A stretch of DNA of 64,000 nucleotides, taken from contig NZ_JAIOAA010000005.1 of the NCBI RefSeq assembly GCF_019890675.1, positions 248,001-312,000 on the forward strand, in the 5' to 3' direction. The position numbers and the translations under genes were made by a program. The notes beneath the pieces are model-generated. The model was not told where the DNA came from and searched no databases. It worked only from the letters and a program-made list of their open reading frames with translations. The stretch is from Micromonospora sp. PLK6-60. Its GTDB lineage: Bacteria; Actinomycetota; Actinomycetes; Mycobacteriales; Micromonosporaceae. How positions within the stretch are numbered: the first letter of the stretch is position 1; each line of letters opens with the position of its first letter. Of this stretch, positions 17,387 through 27,416 are shown one piece after another.

Positions 17387-18835
17387 TCACTGCAGCGCCC
17401 GGGCGGAGGCCGCGTCGACAAGCGAACCGAGCTGGTGCACCCGCAGGGTGTTGGTGGAGCCGGGGGTGCCGGGCGGGCTGCCCGCCACGATCACCACGTA
17501 CTCGCCGGGGGTGGCCCGGTTGAGCCCGAGCAGCGCCTGGTCGACCTGGCGGAACATGTCGTCGGTGTGCTCGACGAAGGGCATCAGGAAGGTCTCCACG
17601 CCCCAGCAGAGGGCGAGCTGGTTGCGCACCTCGGGCACCGGGGTGAAGGCCAGCAGCGGCAGGTCGCAGTGCAGCCGGGAGAGCCGCTTGACGGTGTCGC
17701 CGGTCTGCGAGAAGGCGACCAGGGCCTTGGCGCCGATGGCCCGGGCGATGGAGGACGCGCCGACGGTGAGCGCGCCGCCGTGCGTACGGGGGTCGTGCTG
17801 GAGCCGGGGCACGGCGATCGAGCCGGCCTCGGTGGTGCTGATGATCTTGGCCATGGTGCTGACGGTGAGCACCGGGTACTTGCCGACGCTGGTCTCGCCG
17901 GAGAGCATCACCGCGTCGGCGCCGTCGAGCACCGCGTTCGCCACGTCGGAGGCCTCGGCGCGGGTCGGCCGGGAATTCTCGATCATGGAGTCGAGCATCT
18001 GGGTGGCGACGATGACCGGCTTGGCGTTCTCCCGGCACAGCTGCACGGCGCGCTTCTGCACCAGCGGCACCTGGTCCAGCGGAAGCTCCACGCCGAGGTC
18101 GCCGCGGGCGACCATGACGCCGTCGAAGGCCAGCACGATCGCCTCGAGGTTGTCGACCGCCTCGGGCTTCTCCACCTTGGCCAGGACCGGGCGCTGCACG
18201 CCCTCCTCGGCCATGATCGAGTGGACCAGCTTGATGTCGTCCGCCGAGCGGACGAAGGAGAGCGCGATCAGGTCGACGCCCAACCCCAGGGCGAAGCGCA
18301 GGTCCGCGGCGTCCTTGTCGGACAGGGCGGGCACGCTGACCGCCACGTTGGGCAGCGAGACGCCCTTGTTGTTGGAGACCGGCCCGCCCTCGGTGACCAG
18401 GACCCGGATGTCGGCGCCGGCCACCTCGCTGACCTCGACGGCCACCCGGCCGTCGTCGATCAGCAGCCGGTCACCGGCCTTGACCTCCTGCGGCAGCTTC
18501 TTGTAGGTGCAGGAGACCCGCTCCCGGGTGCCGACGATGTCGTCGCTGGTGATCACGACGGAGTCACCGGTGCGCCACTCGTGCGGGCCGTCGGCGAAGC
18601 GGCCCAGGCGGATCTTGGGGCCCTGCAGGTCGGCGAGCACGGCCACGGGCCGGCCGGCGGCGTCCGCCGCCTCGCGGACCAGGCGGTAGACCGCCTCGTG
18701 GTCGGCGTGACTGCCGTGGCTGAAGTTCAACCTCGCCACGTTCATGCCCGCTTCGACCAGGCCCCGGATCCGCTCCGGGGACGAGGTGGCGGGGCCGAGG
18801 GTGCAGACGATCTTCGCGCGGCGGTTCACGCCCAT
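17387..18835 (-). CDS. pyk: Pyruvate kinase
   Basis: A 482-residue glycolytic enzyme converting phosphoenolpyruvate and ADP to pyruvate and ATP in the cytoplasm. The order is complete: N-terminal barrel strand (RRAKIVCTLGPATSS), GMNVARLNFSHG, LADLQGPKIRLG, the B-domain lid, the active-site stretch VMVARGDLGVELPLDQVPLVQK, ATQMLDSMIENSRPTRAEASDVANAVLDGADAVMLSGE, and a C-terminal allosteric domain. ATG at 18835 is chosen because GGAGGAG lies upstream and the family N-terminus (MGVNRRAKIVCT) starts there; earlier in-frame codons encode low-complexity sequence. tesB follows on the same strand. Confidence 0.97.
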   Translation of the reverse strand: MGVNRRAKIVCTLGPATSSPERIRGLVEAGMNVARLNFSHGSHADHEAVYRLVREAADAAGRPVAVLADLQGPKIRLGRFADGPHEWRTGDSVVITSDDIVGTRERVSCTYKKLPQEVKAGDRLLIDDGRVAVEVSEVAGADIRVLVTEGGPVSNNKGVSLPNVAVSVPALSDKDAADLRFALGLGVDLIALSFVRSADDIKLVHSIMAEEGVQRPVLAKVEKPEAVDNLEAIVLAFDGVMVARGDLGVELPLDQVPLVQKRAVQLCRENAKPVIVATQMLDSMIENSRPTRAEASDVANAVLDGADAVMLSGETSVGKYPVLTVSTMAKIISTTEAGSIAVPRLQHDPRTHGGALTVGASSIARAIGAKALVAFSQTGDTVKRLSRLHCDLPLLAFTPVPEVRNQLALCWGVETFLMPFVEHTDDMFRQVDQALLGLNRATPGEYVVIVAGSPPGTPGSTNTLRVHQLGSLVDAASARALQ

Positions 18836-19078
18836 CAGGCTAGTCTCTCCTCCGGATCGACCTGCCGGCCGACCCCTTACGGACTGCGGTACTCCCCCGT
18901 CCGGTGGCGCGCGGGTGCGCGGCCGGGGACGGGCGACCGCACCGGGGATCTCGTGAGTGGCGGGCATCGGCGACCGCGCGCCGGGAATCGTACCGCTCGG
19001 CCGCGCCGGCCGCCGGGGGGACGCACCCGCCCCCGGACCGCCCGCCACCTCGACGGCGCGCCGCCGGGGGTCCGGCCC

Positions 19079-19441
19079 TCAGCTCTGCGCCTTCGCGAGC
19101 GGAAAATCCAGCGAGCCGGCCGGGCAGAGGAAGGTCATCACGTCGACCTGGTAGAGGCCGGCCTGCACGGCCGGGTCGGCCGCCATGACGCCGCGCACGT
19201 CGTCCACCGAACCGGTGCGGGCCAGCCCGAAACCGATCGGCGGGGCCGGCTCCCGGGCCGGGCCGTCCACCGAGCCGGCCACCAGCACGATCCCGCGCCG
19301 CTGCAACGCCTGCATGTGCTGGAAGTGCTCGGCCTGCAACCGCTGCACCGTCTCCTCCGGCAGGGCCGGCCCGGCCGGGCCGGGATAGAGCACGATGCAC
19401 TCGTAGGTGTCGAGCGCGAAGTCCAGCTTCGGGGTCCCCAC
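19079..19441 (-). CDS. YciI-family (YCII domain) small protein
   Basis: A 120-residue protein with a single YCII domain: YECIVLYPGPAGPALPEETVQRLQAEHFQHMQALQRRGIVLVAGSVDGP... and a C-terminal VMAADPAVQAGLYQVDVMTFLC. The conserved His in EEH/AEHFQHM and Asp near DP are of the kind found in the ferredoxin-like YciI dimer, whose biochemical role is mostly unknown. GTG at 19441 is chosen because GAAGGGAG is seven bases upstream. It is divergent from the large kinase/phosphatase gene and sits upstream of pyk on the same strand. Confidence 0.82.
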   Translation of the reverse strand: MGTPKLDFALDTYECIVLYPGPAGPALPEETVQRLQAEHFQHMQALQRRGIVLVAGSVDGPAREPAPPIGFGLARTGSVDDVRGVMAADPAVQAGLYQVDVMTFLCPAGSLDFPLAKAQS

Positions 19442-19685
19442 GATGGCGCTCCCTTCCGCGCTGCCGGCGCCGCCCGCGGCGGAGCCACCCGACTCGCCCC
19501 AGCCTCGCACGGCACGGCCCGTCCCAGCGGCGGCTCCGACCAACTCGGGTCGCGGCGTGACCGATTCCGCCCGGGCCGCGGCGACCGTCCGGGACCCGCG
19601 CCGCACCGTCGATGATCAACGAGACCGACAGTCGGATCCCGCTGGTACGGTCCCACTGGTGGTGCCCGACCGGAGAGGTGACGAC

Positions 19686-22600
19686 GTGACCCACTCCCCC
19701 TCCGGAACGACCGGGCCGGGCGAGTTCCGGTGGCGGGACGTGTTCGCCGCCGGTGGGGAGATGGGCGCCCGGATCGCCGCCCACGACTGGGCGGCCACCC
19801 CGCTGGGCCCGGTGGAGAAGTGGCCACAGAGCCTGCGTACGGCGGTCTCCATCTGCCTGCACTCCCGGTTCCCGATCCTGCTCTGGTGGGGCCCGGAGCT
19901 GGTGATGCTGCACAACGACGCGTACCTGCCGGTGCTCGGCGCGTCGAAGCGGGACGCGCTGGGTCGCCCCGGCCCGGCGGTGTGGCCGGAGATCTGGCAC
20001 GTCATCGGGCCGATGCTGACCGGGGTGCTGGGCGGCGACGGGGCCACCTGGAACCAGGACCAGCTGCTCGAGCTGGACCGGTACGGCTTCGTCGAGGAGT
20101 GCTACTTCACCTTCTCGTACAGTCCGATCATCGACGAGTCGGGCGCGCCCGGCGGCGTCTTCACCGCCGTCACCGAGACCACCGACCGGGTGGTCAGCGA
20201 CCGGCGGCTGCGGGCGGTCAGCGAGCTGGCCGCCGCCCTGGTCGACGTGGTGGACCCGGAGGAGGTCGCCCGCCGGACGGTGGCGGTGCTGACCCGCAGT
20301 CCGGCCGTGCCGATGGCCCGGCTCTGGCTGACCGACCCGGACGGGCCCCGGCTGGCCGCCGCGGCGGGGACGCGGCCGCCGCCCGGGGCGGAGTCGAGCT
20401 GGCCGATCGCGGAGATCCTGGCCGACGGGCGCCACCGGCTGCTGCCGGCCGACCCGGCCGACGACCCGCAGCGGCCGGGTTGCCCGATGGTGGCCCTGGA
20501 GCCGGTGACCGAGCCGGGCGGCGCCGAGCCCAGCGCGGTGCTGGTGGTGGGGCTGAACCCGCGCCGCCCGGTGGACGCCGGCTACCTGTCCTTCGTCGCG
20601 CTGCTGGCCGGGCACGTCGGCACCGCGCTGGCCGGCGCCCGCGCCTACCAGGAGGAGCACCGGCGGGCGGAGGCGCTGGCCGAGCTGGACGCCGCGAAGT
20701 CGGCGTTCTTCGCCAACGTCAGTCACGAGCTGCGCACCCCGTTGACCCTGATCACCGGGCCGGTCCGGGACGCCCTCGACGACCCGGCCCAACCCCTGCT
20801 CCCGGCCCAGCGGCGCCGGCTGGAGCTGGTCGACCGCAACGCGGCCCGGCTGCGCCGGCTCGTCGACAGCGTCCTCGACTTCACCCGGATCGAGGCCGGC
20901 CGGCTGGTCCCGGAGCGGGTGGCGGTGGACGTGGCCCGGCTCACCCGGGAGATCGCCGCGTCCTTCGTGCCCGCCGTGGAGCGGGCCGGGCTGACCTTCG
21001 AGGTGGACTGCCCGCGGCTGCCCCGGGCCGCCTACCTGGACCGGTCGATGTGGGAGAAGGTGGTGCTCAACCTGCTCTCCAACGCGCTCAAGGCGACCCT
21101 GTCCGGTGGGATCCGGCTGCGGGTGGCGGGCACCGGCGGCGGGTTCCGGCTCACCGTCACCGACACCGGCGTCGGCATCCCCGCCGACCAGCTCCCCCAG
21201 CTGTTCCAGCGGTTCCACCGGGTCACCGGCCCGACCGGCCGGTCCGCCGAGGGCACCGGCATCGGGTTGGCCCTGGTCCGCGAGCTGGTGCAGCTGCACG
21301 ACGGGGAGGTCTCCGCGACCAGCACCCTGGGTGCGGGCGCCACGTTCGAGGTCCGGATGCCGTACGGCACCGGCGCGAGCCGCCCGGGGCGGGCGACCGG
21401 CACCGGTAAACCACCGGCCGCCGCCGGGCTCGTCGTGGCCACCGCCGGCCCGGCCGAGGGCGAGGTGGGCGCGGCGGACGGCCCGCGCATCCTGCTGGTC
21501 GACGACAACGCCGACCTGCGGGCGTACGTGACGGAACTGCTCGCGCCGCGGTTCCGGGTGCGCACCGCGGCCGACGGCCGGGCCGCGCTCGCCGTGATCG
21601 CCACCGACCCGCCCGACCTGGTCCTGGCCGATGTGATGATGCCGCTGCTGGACGGCTACGGGCTGCTCGCCGCGGTCCGCGCCGACCCGGCCACCGCGCA
21701 CCTGCCGGTGGTGCTGCTCTCCGCCCGGGCCGGGCCGGAGGCGGCCGTCGAGGGACTGACCGCCGGCGCCGACGACTATCTGGTCAAGCCGTTCTCGGCC
21801 GGCGAGCTGCTGGCCCGGGTGCAGGCCAACCTGGATCGGGCCCGGGACCGGCTGCGCCGCGGCGACTGGGCCACCCAGCTGGTCGAGTCGATCACCGAGG
21901 GCGTCTGGGTGGCCGACACCGACGGGGTGGTCATCGAGGTCGACACCACCTTCGGCGAGCTGACCGGGTACGGCCCGGAGGGCGTGCCCTACCCGCCGCC
22001 GCACCCGTGGTTCCCGGACCCGCAGACCCACCCGGAGGAGCGGGCGCTGATCGAGCGGGGCCTGGTCCACCTGCTCGGCGAGCACACCGGGGCGTACGAG
22101 GTGCCGTTCCGGCGCCCGGACGGGCGGCTGCGCTGGATGTCGGTCTCCGCCGGCGAGGTCCCCGACCCGCCGCACGACCGCAACCTGCTGGTCGGCACCA
22201 TCCGGGACGTCACCGACGAGCACCTGGCCCGGCTGCGGCACCAGCGGGCGGCCACGTTGGCCGACCGGTTGGCCGCGGCCGGGGACGAGGAGGAGGTGCT
22301 GGCGCTGACCGCCCGGGCCCTGGGCGAGGCGTTCGACGGCACGGCGTACCTGCTGCCCGAGCAGGGCCCGCCGGTGGCGCGCACCGCCACCGGCCCGGTC
22401 GAGGTGCCCACGCTGGACTCGGCCGTGGCGGCGGCGCTGACCGGCGCGGCCGAGGCGCCGCCCGGGCCGGGTGAGCTACCCGGGGTGGCCGGGCGGCTCA
22501 GCACCGCCACCCGGCGGTGGCGCAGCTGGGTGGCGTTCCCCCGGCCCCGCCCGGTGCCCGCCGAGGAGCACCTGCTCGGCGGCCTGCTGGTCGCCGCCGG

Positions 22601-24752
22601 CGTCCAGGCGCTGCTCCGGTTGGAGGCGGTGACCCGGCAGGACGAGGCGACCGAGCGGCTGCGCGGCGCGGTCCGGGAGGCCGGCGAGCGGGAGCGCGCC
22701 TGGCAGGCCGAGGCCGCCGCCCGCGCCGCCCAGCAGCGGGCCGACCGGCGGTTCCGCACCCTGGTGGAGGCGTCCACGGCGGTGGTCTGGACGGCCGACC
22801 GGCAGGGCCGGATCGTCGAGCCACAGCCCTCCTGGGAGGCCTACACCGGCCAGGTCTGGCCGGAGTACGCCGACGACGGCTGGGCCGGCGCGCTGCACCC
22901 CGACGACCGGGCGCGGATCGGCGCGGCCTGGCGGGACGTGGTCGCGGCCGAGGCGCCGCTGTTCGAGGCCGAGGGCCGGCTGCGGCACGCCGCCACCGGC
23001 GGGTACCGGCACTTCGCGCTGCGCGCGGCCAGCCTGCGCGACGAGTCGGGGCGGGTGACCGAGTGGGTCGGCACCATCGCCGACACCCACGACCGGGTGC
23101 TGGCCGAGGCCCGGGACGTCACCGCGCGGCAGCGGGCGCTGCGCCAGGCCGAGGAGCTGGCCCGGCTGGCCGGCGCGCTGAGCTCGGCCGAGGAGACGGC
23201 GGCGATCGTGGCGGTGATCGTCGCCACCGCGCCGGCCGTGGTGGGGGCCGACGCCGTACGGCTGGCCCTGGCCCCACCGGGGTCCCCGACGCTGGAGGTC
23301 ACCGACCACACCGGCCCGGTGCGGCTGGCCGTCGAGGCGGACGTCCCGCTGGCCCGGGCGGTCCGCGACGGCGCGCCCACCCCGCTGCCCGACGGTGCCG
23401 GGGTCTGCCTGCCGCTGAGCTACGGCGACGGTGGCGTGCTCGGCGCGCTGGAGCTGCGCTGGGCGCAGCCGGTCGCCGACGACGACGCGCGGCGCAACCT
23501 GCTCGACACGGTGGCCGGCCTGTGCAGCCAGGCGCTGCGCCGGGCGGAGCTGACCGCCTCGGCGCGGGCCATGGCGGATTTCGCCGCCCGGCTGAGCGTC
23601 ACCCGCTCCACCGCCGAAGCCATCGACGTCATGTTGTCCGCCGCGCCGCTCGCGCTGGGCGCCGCGCTGCCCGGCCTGGCGATGCGGGACGGCGGGCTGG
23701 GCGTGCGGCTGTGGTACCACGACCACGACGTGCCGGAATCGCTGGCCGCGACGTTCGACGGCCTGCGCGCCGACGATCCCCGGCCGATCGCCCGGGCGCT
23801 GCGCACCGGCCAACGGGTCACGGTGCGCGACCGGGCCGACTTCGCCCGGCAGTTCCCGGAGCTGCCGGATCCGGTCGGCGGGCACGGCATCGTGACCACG
23901 GTGGCGCTGCCGCTGTTCGACGGGGACCGCCGGCCGGTGGCCGCGCTGGCCTTCGGCTGGCACCGGGAACGCCCGCTGCGCGCCGGTGACCTGGCGCTGC
24001 TGGACACCATCGCCGACCTGTGCGAGCAGACCCTGGAACGGGTCCGGCTGGCCGCCGCCGAGCACAACCTGGTGACCCGGCTGGCGGGGCGGCTGCGGTC
24101 GACCGCGACCCAGGTTCCGGAACCGCTGGAGATCGCCACCCGCTACCGGCCGGCGATGACCGGGCTGCACCTCGGCGGCGACTGGTACGACCTGATCGCC
24201 CTGGACGGCGGGCGGCTCGCGGTGGTGCTCGGTGACGTGGTGGGGCACCGGGTGGAGGCCGCCGCCGACATGGCCCAGCTACGCACGGTGGTGAACACGC
24301 TGATCCGCTCCGGGGTGCCGCTGGCCGACGTGTTCGGCCGGGTGACCGAGCTGATCGGGTACGGCTTCCTCGGCACCTGCCTCGCGCTGATCGTCGACCC
24401 GGCCGCCGGGGAGGCGGCGGTGGCCCGGGTCGGGCACCCGCACCCGGTGCGGGTGCCGGCGGGCGGCGTGCCGGAGACCGTCACCACGGGCAACTCGCTG
24501 CCGCTGGGGCTGGTCCGCGAGCCGGTGCCGGTGACCCGGGTCCGGTTCGCCCCGGGCGACCTGCTGGTGCTCTACACCGACGGCCTGGTGGAGCGGCGCG
24601 GCCGACCGTACGACGCGGGGGTGGCCGCGCTGCACGAGGTGATCACGCCGCTGCGGGACGAGCCGGTGGAGGCGGTCGCCGACGCGATCCTGACCGGCCT
24701 GTCCGGGGCCGAGGACGACCAGGCGCTGGTGGTGATCCGGCACGCCCGCTGA
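19686..24752 (+). CDS. Giant hybrid histidine kinase fused to SpoIIE-type PP2C phosphatase
   Basis: A 1,688-residue cytoplasmic signalling protein. Domains in order: PAS-like sensor (about 10-170), GAF-like (about 180-325), HisKA with phospho-His in [12 protein letters not shown] (His347), HATPase with N box [10 protein letters not shown] (about 460), G boxes DTGVGIP and GTGIGLAL; a complete receiver (about 600-715; LVDDNAD, Asp in LVLADVMMP, Lys in YLVKPF); PAS (about 731-845); a GAF-like stretch; PAS (about 1022-1140; LHPDDR); two GAF-like regions (about 1155-1450); and a C-terminal SpoIIE/PP2C phosphatase (about 1465-1688) with metal Asp residues in GGDWYD, LGDVVGH and EDDQALVV. No membrane segment is evident. 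GTG is chosen for GGAGAGG seven bases upstream. Phosphorelay input probably controls phosphatase output toward anti-anti-sigma factors; the partners are not in the window. Confidence 0.93.
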   Translation: MTHSPSGTTGPGEFRWRDVFAAGGEMGARIAAHDWAATPLGPVEKWPQSLRTAVSICLHSRFPILLWWGPELVMLHNDAYLPVLGASKRDALGRPGPAVWPEIWHVIGPMLTGVLGGDGATWNQDQLLELDRYGFVEECYFTFSYSPIIDESGAPGGVFTAVTETTDRVVSDRRLRAVSELAAALVDVVDPEEVARRTVAVLTRSPAVPMARLWLTDPDGPRLAAAAGTRPPPGAESSWPIAEILADGRHRLLPADPADDPQRPGCPMVALEPVTEPGGAEPSAVLVVGLNPRRPVDAGYLSFVALLAGHVGTALAGARAYQEEHRRAEALAELDAAKSAFFANVSHELRTPLTLITGPVRDALDDPAQPLLPAQRRRLELVDRNAARLRRLVDSVLDFTRIEAGRLVPERVAVDVARLTREIAASFVPAVERAGLTFEVDCPRLPRAAYLDRSMWEKVVLNLLSNALKATLSGGIRLRVAGTGGGFRLTVTDTGVGIPADQLPQLFQRFHRVTGPTGRSAEGTGIGLALVRELVQLHDGEVSATSTLGAGATFEVRMPYGTGASRPGRATGTGKPPAAAGLVVATAGPAEGEVGAADGPRILLVDDNADLRAYVTELLAPRFRVRTAADGRAALAVIATDPPDLVLADVMMPLLDGYGLLAAVRADPATAHLPVVLLSARAGPEAAVEGLTAGADDYLVKPFSAGELLARVQANLDRARDRLRRGDWATQLVESITEGVWVADTDGVVIEVDTTFGELTGYGPEGVPYPPPHPWFPDPQTHPEERALIERGLVHLLGEHTGAYEVPFRRPDGRLRWMSVSAGEVPDPPHDRNLLVGTIRDVTDEHLARLRHQRAATLADRLAAAGDEEEVLALTARALGEAFDGTAYLLPEQGPPVARTATGPVEVPTLDSAVAAALTGAAEAPPGPGELPGVAGRLSTATRRWRSWVAFPRPRPVPAEEHLLGGLLVAAGVQALLRLEAVTRQDEATERLRGAVREAGERERAWQAEAAARAAQQRADRRFRTLVEASTAVVWTADRQGRIVEPQPSWEAYTGQVWPEYADDGWAGALHPDDRARIGAAWRDVVAAEAPLFEAEGRLRHAATGGYRHFALRAASLRDESGRVTEWVGTIADTHDRVLAEARDVTARQRALRQAEELARLAGALSSAEETAAIVAVIVATAPAVVGADAVRLALAPPGSPTLEVTDHTGPVRLAVEADVPLARAVRDGAPTPLPDGAGVCLPLSYGDGGVLGALELRWAQPVADDDARRNLLDTVAGLCSQALRRAELTASARAMADFAARLSVTRSTAEAIDVMLSAAPLALGAALPGLAMRDGGLGVRLWYHDHDVPESLAATFDGLRADDPRPIARALRTGQRVTVRDRADFARQFPELPDPVGGHGIVTTVALPLFDGDRRPVAALAFGWHRERPLRAGDLALLDTIADLCEQTLERVRLAAAEHNLVTRLAGRLRSTATQVPEPLEIATRYRPAMTGLHLGGDWYDLIALDGGRLAVVLGDVVGHRVEAAADMAQLRTVVNTLIRSGVPLADVFGRVTELIGYGFLGTCLALIVDPAAGEAAVARVGHPHPVRVPAGGVPETVTTGNSLPLGLVREPVPVTRVRFAPGDLLVLYTDGLVERRGRPYDAGVAALHEVITPLRDEPVEAVADAILTGLSGAEDDQALVVIRHAR

Positions 24753-24861
24753 GCGGGCGCCGGCGACCGGTTCGTCCGTTCGCGTTGCGGCCGGCGATCT
24801 GGGGGAAAGCAGACCGTGGGCGGCCGCCGCCGCCCACGACCGACGGATGGAGGACCAGCCC

Positions 24862-25728
24862 ATGGCGACCAGCGCACAGCCCGCGAATGCCTCGGGGACC
24901 TACCGGATCGGGGGTGACCTGCAGGTCGACCGGCTCGGGTACGGGGCGATGCAGCTCACCGGGCCCGGGGTCTGGGGCGACCCGAAGGACCCGGCGGAGG
25001 CGGTGCGGGTGCTGCGCCGCGCCTACGAGCTGGGCGTGACCTTCATCGACACCGCCGACTCGTACGGGCCGTTCGTCTCCGAGCTGCTGATCAAGAAGGC
25101 GCTCCACCCGTACGCCGATGACCTGGTCATCGCGACGAAGGCCGGCCTGACCCGCTCCGGGCCCGGCGACTGGCGGCCGGTGGGTCGCCCGGAATACCTG
25201 CGCCAGCAGTGCGAGCTGAGCCTGCGCCACCTGGGCCTGGAGGCCATCGGGCTATACCAGCTGCACCGGATCGACGCGAAGGTGCCGCTGGAGGACCAGC
25301 TCGGCGAGCTGGCCCTGCTCAAGCAGGAGGGCAAGATCCGGCACATCGGCCTGTCCGAGGTCAGCGTCGCGCAGATCGACGCGGCCCGGAAGGTCACCCC
25401 GATCGTGTCGGTGCAGAACCTCTACAACCTGGCCGACCGCAGCGCCGAGGACGTGGTGAGCTACTGCGAGCGCGACGACCTGGCGTTCATCCCCTGGTTC
25501 CCGATCGCCACCGGCAACCTGGCCAAGCCCGGCGGGCCGCTGGACGCGATCTCCACCGAGCACGGCGCGACGCCCGCGCAACTCGCGCTCGCCTGGCTGT
25601 TGCGCCGGTCGCCGGTCATGCTCCCCATCCCGGGTACGTCGTCGGTGGCGCACCTGGAGGAGAACGTCGCCGCCGCCGAGGTGCAGCTCACCGACGACGA
25701 GTACGAGGCGCTGTCGAAGGCCGCCTGA
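24862..25728 (+). CDS. Aldo/keto reductase
   Basis: A 288-residue NAD(P)H-dependent oxidoreductase of the AKR TIM-barrel superfamily. The catalytic tetrad is present: Asp and Tyr in [11 protein letters not shown], Lys in LVIATKAGL and His in [10 protein letters not shown]. The C-terminal cofactor loop reads [26 protein letters not shown] at 24862 is chosen because GGAGG is eight bases upstream. It follows the kinase/phosphatase gene on the same strand by about 110 bp. Substrate cannot be told. Its stop is followed within a base by a GGGGCCCC/GTTAAC repeat element that may end transcription. Confidence 0.93.
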   Translation: MATSAQPANASGTYRIGGDLQVDRLGYGAMQLTGPGVWGDPKDPAEAVRVLRRAYELGVTFIDTADSYGPFVSELLIKKALHPYADDLVIATKAGLTRSGPGDWRPVGRPEYLRQQCELSLRHLGLEAIGLYQLHRIDAKVPLEDQLGELALLKQEGKIRHIGLSEVSVAQIDAARKVTPIVSVQNLYNLADRSAEDVVSYCERDDLAFIPWFPIATGNLAKPGGPLDAISTEHGATPAQLALAWLLRRSPVMLPIPGTSSVAHLEENVAAAEVQLTDDEYEALSKAA

Positions 25729-25788
25729 AAGGAGGGGCCCCCTGTTAACGCCTGCGGTATAGCAGGGGCCCCCTGTTAACAGCCGCCG
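25729..25788. repeat. GGGGCCCC/GTTAAC doublet element, copy A
   Basis: Two direct copies of AGGGGCCCCCTGTTAAC (25733-25749 and 25764-25780), 31 bp apart, flanked by AAAGG and GCCGCCG. The same element in reverse orientation is at 50352-50412 and a variant at 47395-47445. It lies between the convergent aldo/keto reductase and lipase genes. Each core holds two short palindromes, so a terminator role is plausible. Confidence 0.85.
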
Positions 25789-25987
25789 TGGCCCACCCGT
25801 CCGGAGCGGGTGGGCCACGGCCGCCGATGAGACGCGGGTGACCGGTCAGTCCCAGATCCACCGCAGGACGGTCCACATCTCGATGCCGACCATCACCACG
25901 GTCCAGACGACGGCGGCGACGGCGCACCGTTCTCCCGGTTCCGGCCGGTCGACGCGGTTGCGGGCGACCGGCCGGGGTGGGCCGGAG

Positions 25988-26887
25988 TCAGACGGCGAAG
26001 CAGTTGGGGCGGATCGCCGCGTCGGCGAGCGCCTGCCGGACCACCGTGTACGTGGTGCCGTCCAGGACCAGGCCGAGGTGGCCGACCACCCGCAGCGGGC
26101 ACGCCGCCTGGATCAGCACGTTTGTCGCGCCGTCGGCGAGCACCGCGTTGTCGACCGGGCGCACCAGCTCGTCCTGCCAGGTACGCACGGTCGTCCAGCG
26201 CACCGCCCCCGGGGTGTCGTCGCCGGCGTTGAGGGTGGCGAGGAAGTCCGAGCCGATGGACATCTGCTGGCAGGCCACGATGCCGGCACAGCTGCCCAAC
26301 CCGACGAAGTTGACGATGTTGGCGACGTAGGTGCCCTGCTGGGGGCTGCCCAGGCTGACGTAGCGTCCCACGGTGTCGGTGCCGCCGAGGAACTTCACGT
26401 ACCAGCGGGAGACCAGACCACCCTCGGAGTGGGTGACCAGGTCCACCTTGGCCGCCCCGGTGGCCGCCCGGACCTGGGCCACGTACGCGCCCAGGGCCTG
26501 CGCGGACTGCCGGATGTCCCCGAAGCCGAGGTTGGGCAGCTGATAGATCCAGACCCGGTAACCGTCGGCACGCAGCCGCGCGGCGATCGGCTCGTACGCG
26601 ATGGAGACCCCGATCAGGCCGCCGACCACGATGACCGGGTTGGCGTTGGCGGCGGCGAGGGTGGTGGCGCTCGCCGTAGTGGCGGCCCCGGGGCCGTCGG
26701 CGGTGGCGCTGGTCGCGGCTCGGTTGGCCGCCGCGTCCCGGCCGGTGGTGGTGGCGGTCCGGTCGGCGATGGTGGTGATCGCGGGCCGGTCGGGGGCGGC
26801 GCGGTCGGCGGTGGCGGCGCTCGCGGCGGTGGGAGCGAGCAGGACGGTTGCGGCGGTGGCCGTGGCGAGGATCGATCGAAGCAGCAT
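25988..26887 (-). CDS. Secreted alpha/beta-hydrolase lipase/esterase
   Basis: A 299-residue exported hydrolase. A signal peptide (MLLRSILATATAATVLLAPTAASA core, cut near residue 24) is followed by an Ala/Thr-rich linker of about 45 residues and an alpha/beta-hydrolase domain beginning NPVIVVGGLIGVSIAYEPIAARLRADGYRVW. The nucleophile elbow reads LVTHSEGGLVSRWY, with Thr where GxSxG normally has Gly; the same HSxGG layout occurs in actinobacterial triacylglycerol lipases. LVRPVDNAVL probably holds the acid and VVGHLGLVLD the His. Paired Cys residues (GSCAGIVACQQ) suggest a disulfide. ATG at 26887 has GGAGG seven bases upstream; a TTGACG-like promoter lies about 75-100 bp upstream. Confidence 0.87.
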   Translation of the reverse strand: MLLRSILATATAATVLLAPTAASAATADRAAPDRPAITTIADRTATTTGRDAAANRAATSATADGPGAATTASATTLAAANANPVIVVGGLIGVSIAYEPIAARLRADGYRVWIYQLPNLGFGDIRQSAQALGAYVAQVRAATGAAKVDLVTHSEGGLVSRWYVKFLGGTDTVGRYVSLGSPQQGTYVANIVNFVGLGSCAGIVACQQMSIGSDFLATLNAGDDTPGAVRWTTVRTWQDELVRPVDNAVLADGATNVLIQAACPLRVVGHLGLVLDGTTYTVVRQALADAAIRPNCFAV

Positions 26888-26960
26888 GGCTGCGCCTCCG
26901 GTGGGAGGTGCCCGGGGTTGTCCGGGCGGGACGGGTGGGGGGCGATCGATCGTGGACACG

Positions 26961-26990
26961 ATGATGCGTGTCTTGTTTCACACCCGTCAA
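26961..26990 (-). promoter_or_regulatory. Candidate sigma70-type promoter of the lipase gene
   Basis: On the minus strand, -35 TTGACG (26990-26985) and -10-like CATCAT (26966-26961) are separated by 18 bases and lie in the most A+T-rich part of the spacer. The -10 match is modest. Confidence 0.35.
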
Positions 26991-27074
26991 TGAAAAGTTA
27001 CGCGCCGGTAACCCGTTGTCCCCCAGAGCGCACAAACCCCCATATCCGCTCCCCGTGAGGCGCCCCGCAGCCCG

Positions 27075-27155
27075 CAAGATCCGCACAACTTCGCTGAAGT
27101 TGTTGCCTCGTAACGGGATTGAGGCAACAACTGCACTGAAGTTGTCCGGATCTTG
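27075..27155. repeat. 81-bp nested palindrome (cruciform element)
   Basis: Symmetric about 27115 with three pairs of matching blocks: CAAGATCCG/CGGATCTTG, ACAACTTC/GAAGTTGT and GTTGTTGCCTC/GAGGCAACAAC around an 11-base centre. Each arm can also fold on itself (ACAACTTC-GCT-GAAGTTGT in the left arm). It is much richer in A+T than its surroundings and lies downstream of the DUF397 gene. Confidence 0.85.
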
Positions 27156-27224
27156 GCGGCGGCACGACCAGAACGCCCGCCCCGGATGGTCGGGGCGGGC
27201 GTAGGGAGGTGGGATGGGGAGGGG

Positions 27225-27416
27225 TCAGGGGCGCCGGGCGACTCCGGCGACGAACGTGCGCCAGGAGTCGGGGGCGAAGGTCAGGACCGGTCCGGCCGGG
27301 TCCTTGGAGTCACGGACCCCGACCACCCCCGGCAGGTTGTCGGCCACCTCGATACAGGCACCACCGTTGCCGCTGCTGCGGCTGCTCTTGCGCCACCGCG
27401 CGCCGATCAGGTCCAT
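27225..27416 (-). CDS. DUF397 small protein
   Basis: A 63-residue protein with the full DUF397 pattern: RWRKSSRSSGNGGACIEVADNLPGVVGVRDSKDPAGPVLTFAPDSWRTFVAGV. The ATG lies inside the end of the XRE regulator gene and overlaps it by 10 bp, so translation is coupled. In actinomycetes DUF397 proteins pair with an XRE/DUF5753 regulator and are thought to act with it, as in the WhiJ and Scr1 families. The original start further upstream gives an unlikely N-terminus. Confidence 0.92.
   Translation of the reverse strand: MDLIGARWRKSSRSSGNGGACIEVADNLPGVVGVRDSKDPAGPVLTFAPDSWRTFVAGVARRP

Larger units (their letters stand above)
26888..27224. other. Gene-free 337-bp spacer with promoter and cruciform
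   Basis: No gene is seen between the lipase start and the DUF397 stop. The stretch carries a candidate lipase promoter (26961-26990) and the 81-bp palindrome at 27075-27155. Confidence 0.7.

Noticed and set aside
25846..25905. A short hydrophobic peptide frame on the minus strand ending MWTVLRWIWD.
   Set aside because: It looks like a membrane-protein tail, but there is no usable start codon with a ribosome site before it within the spacer.
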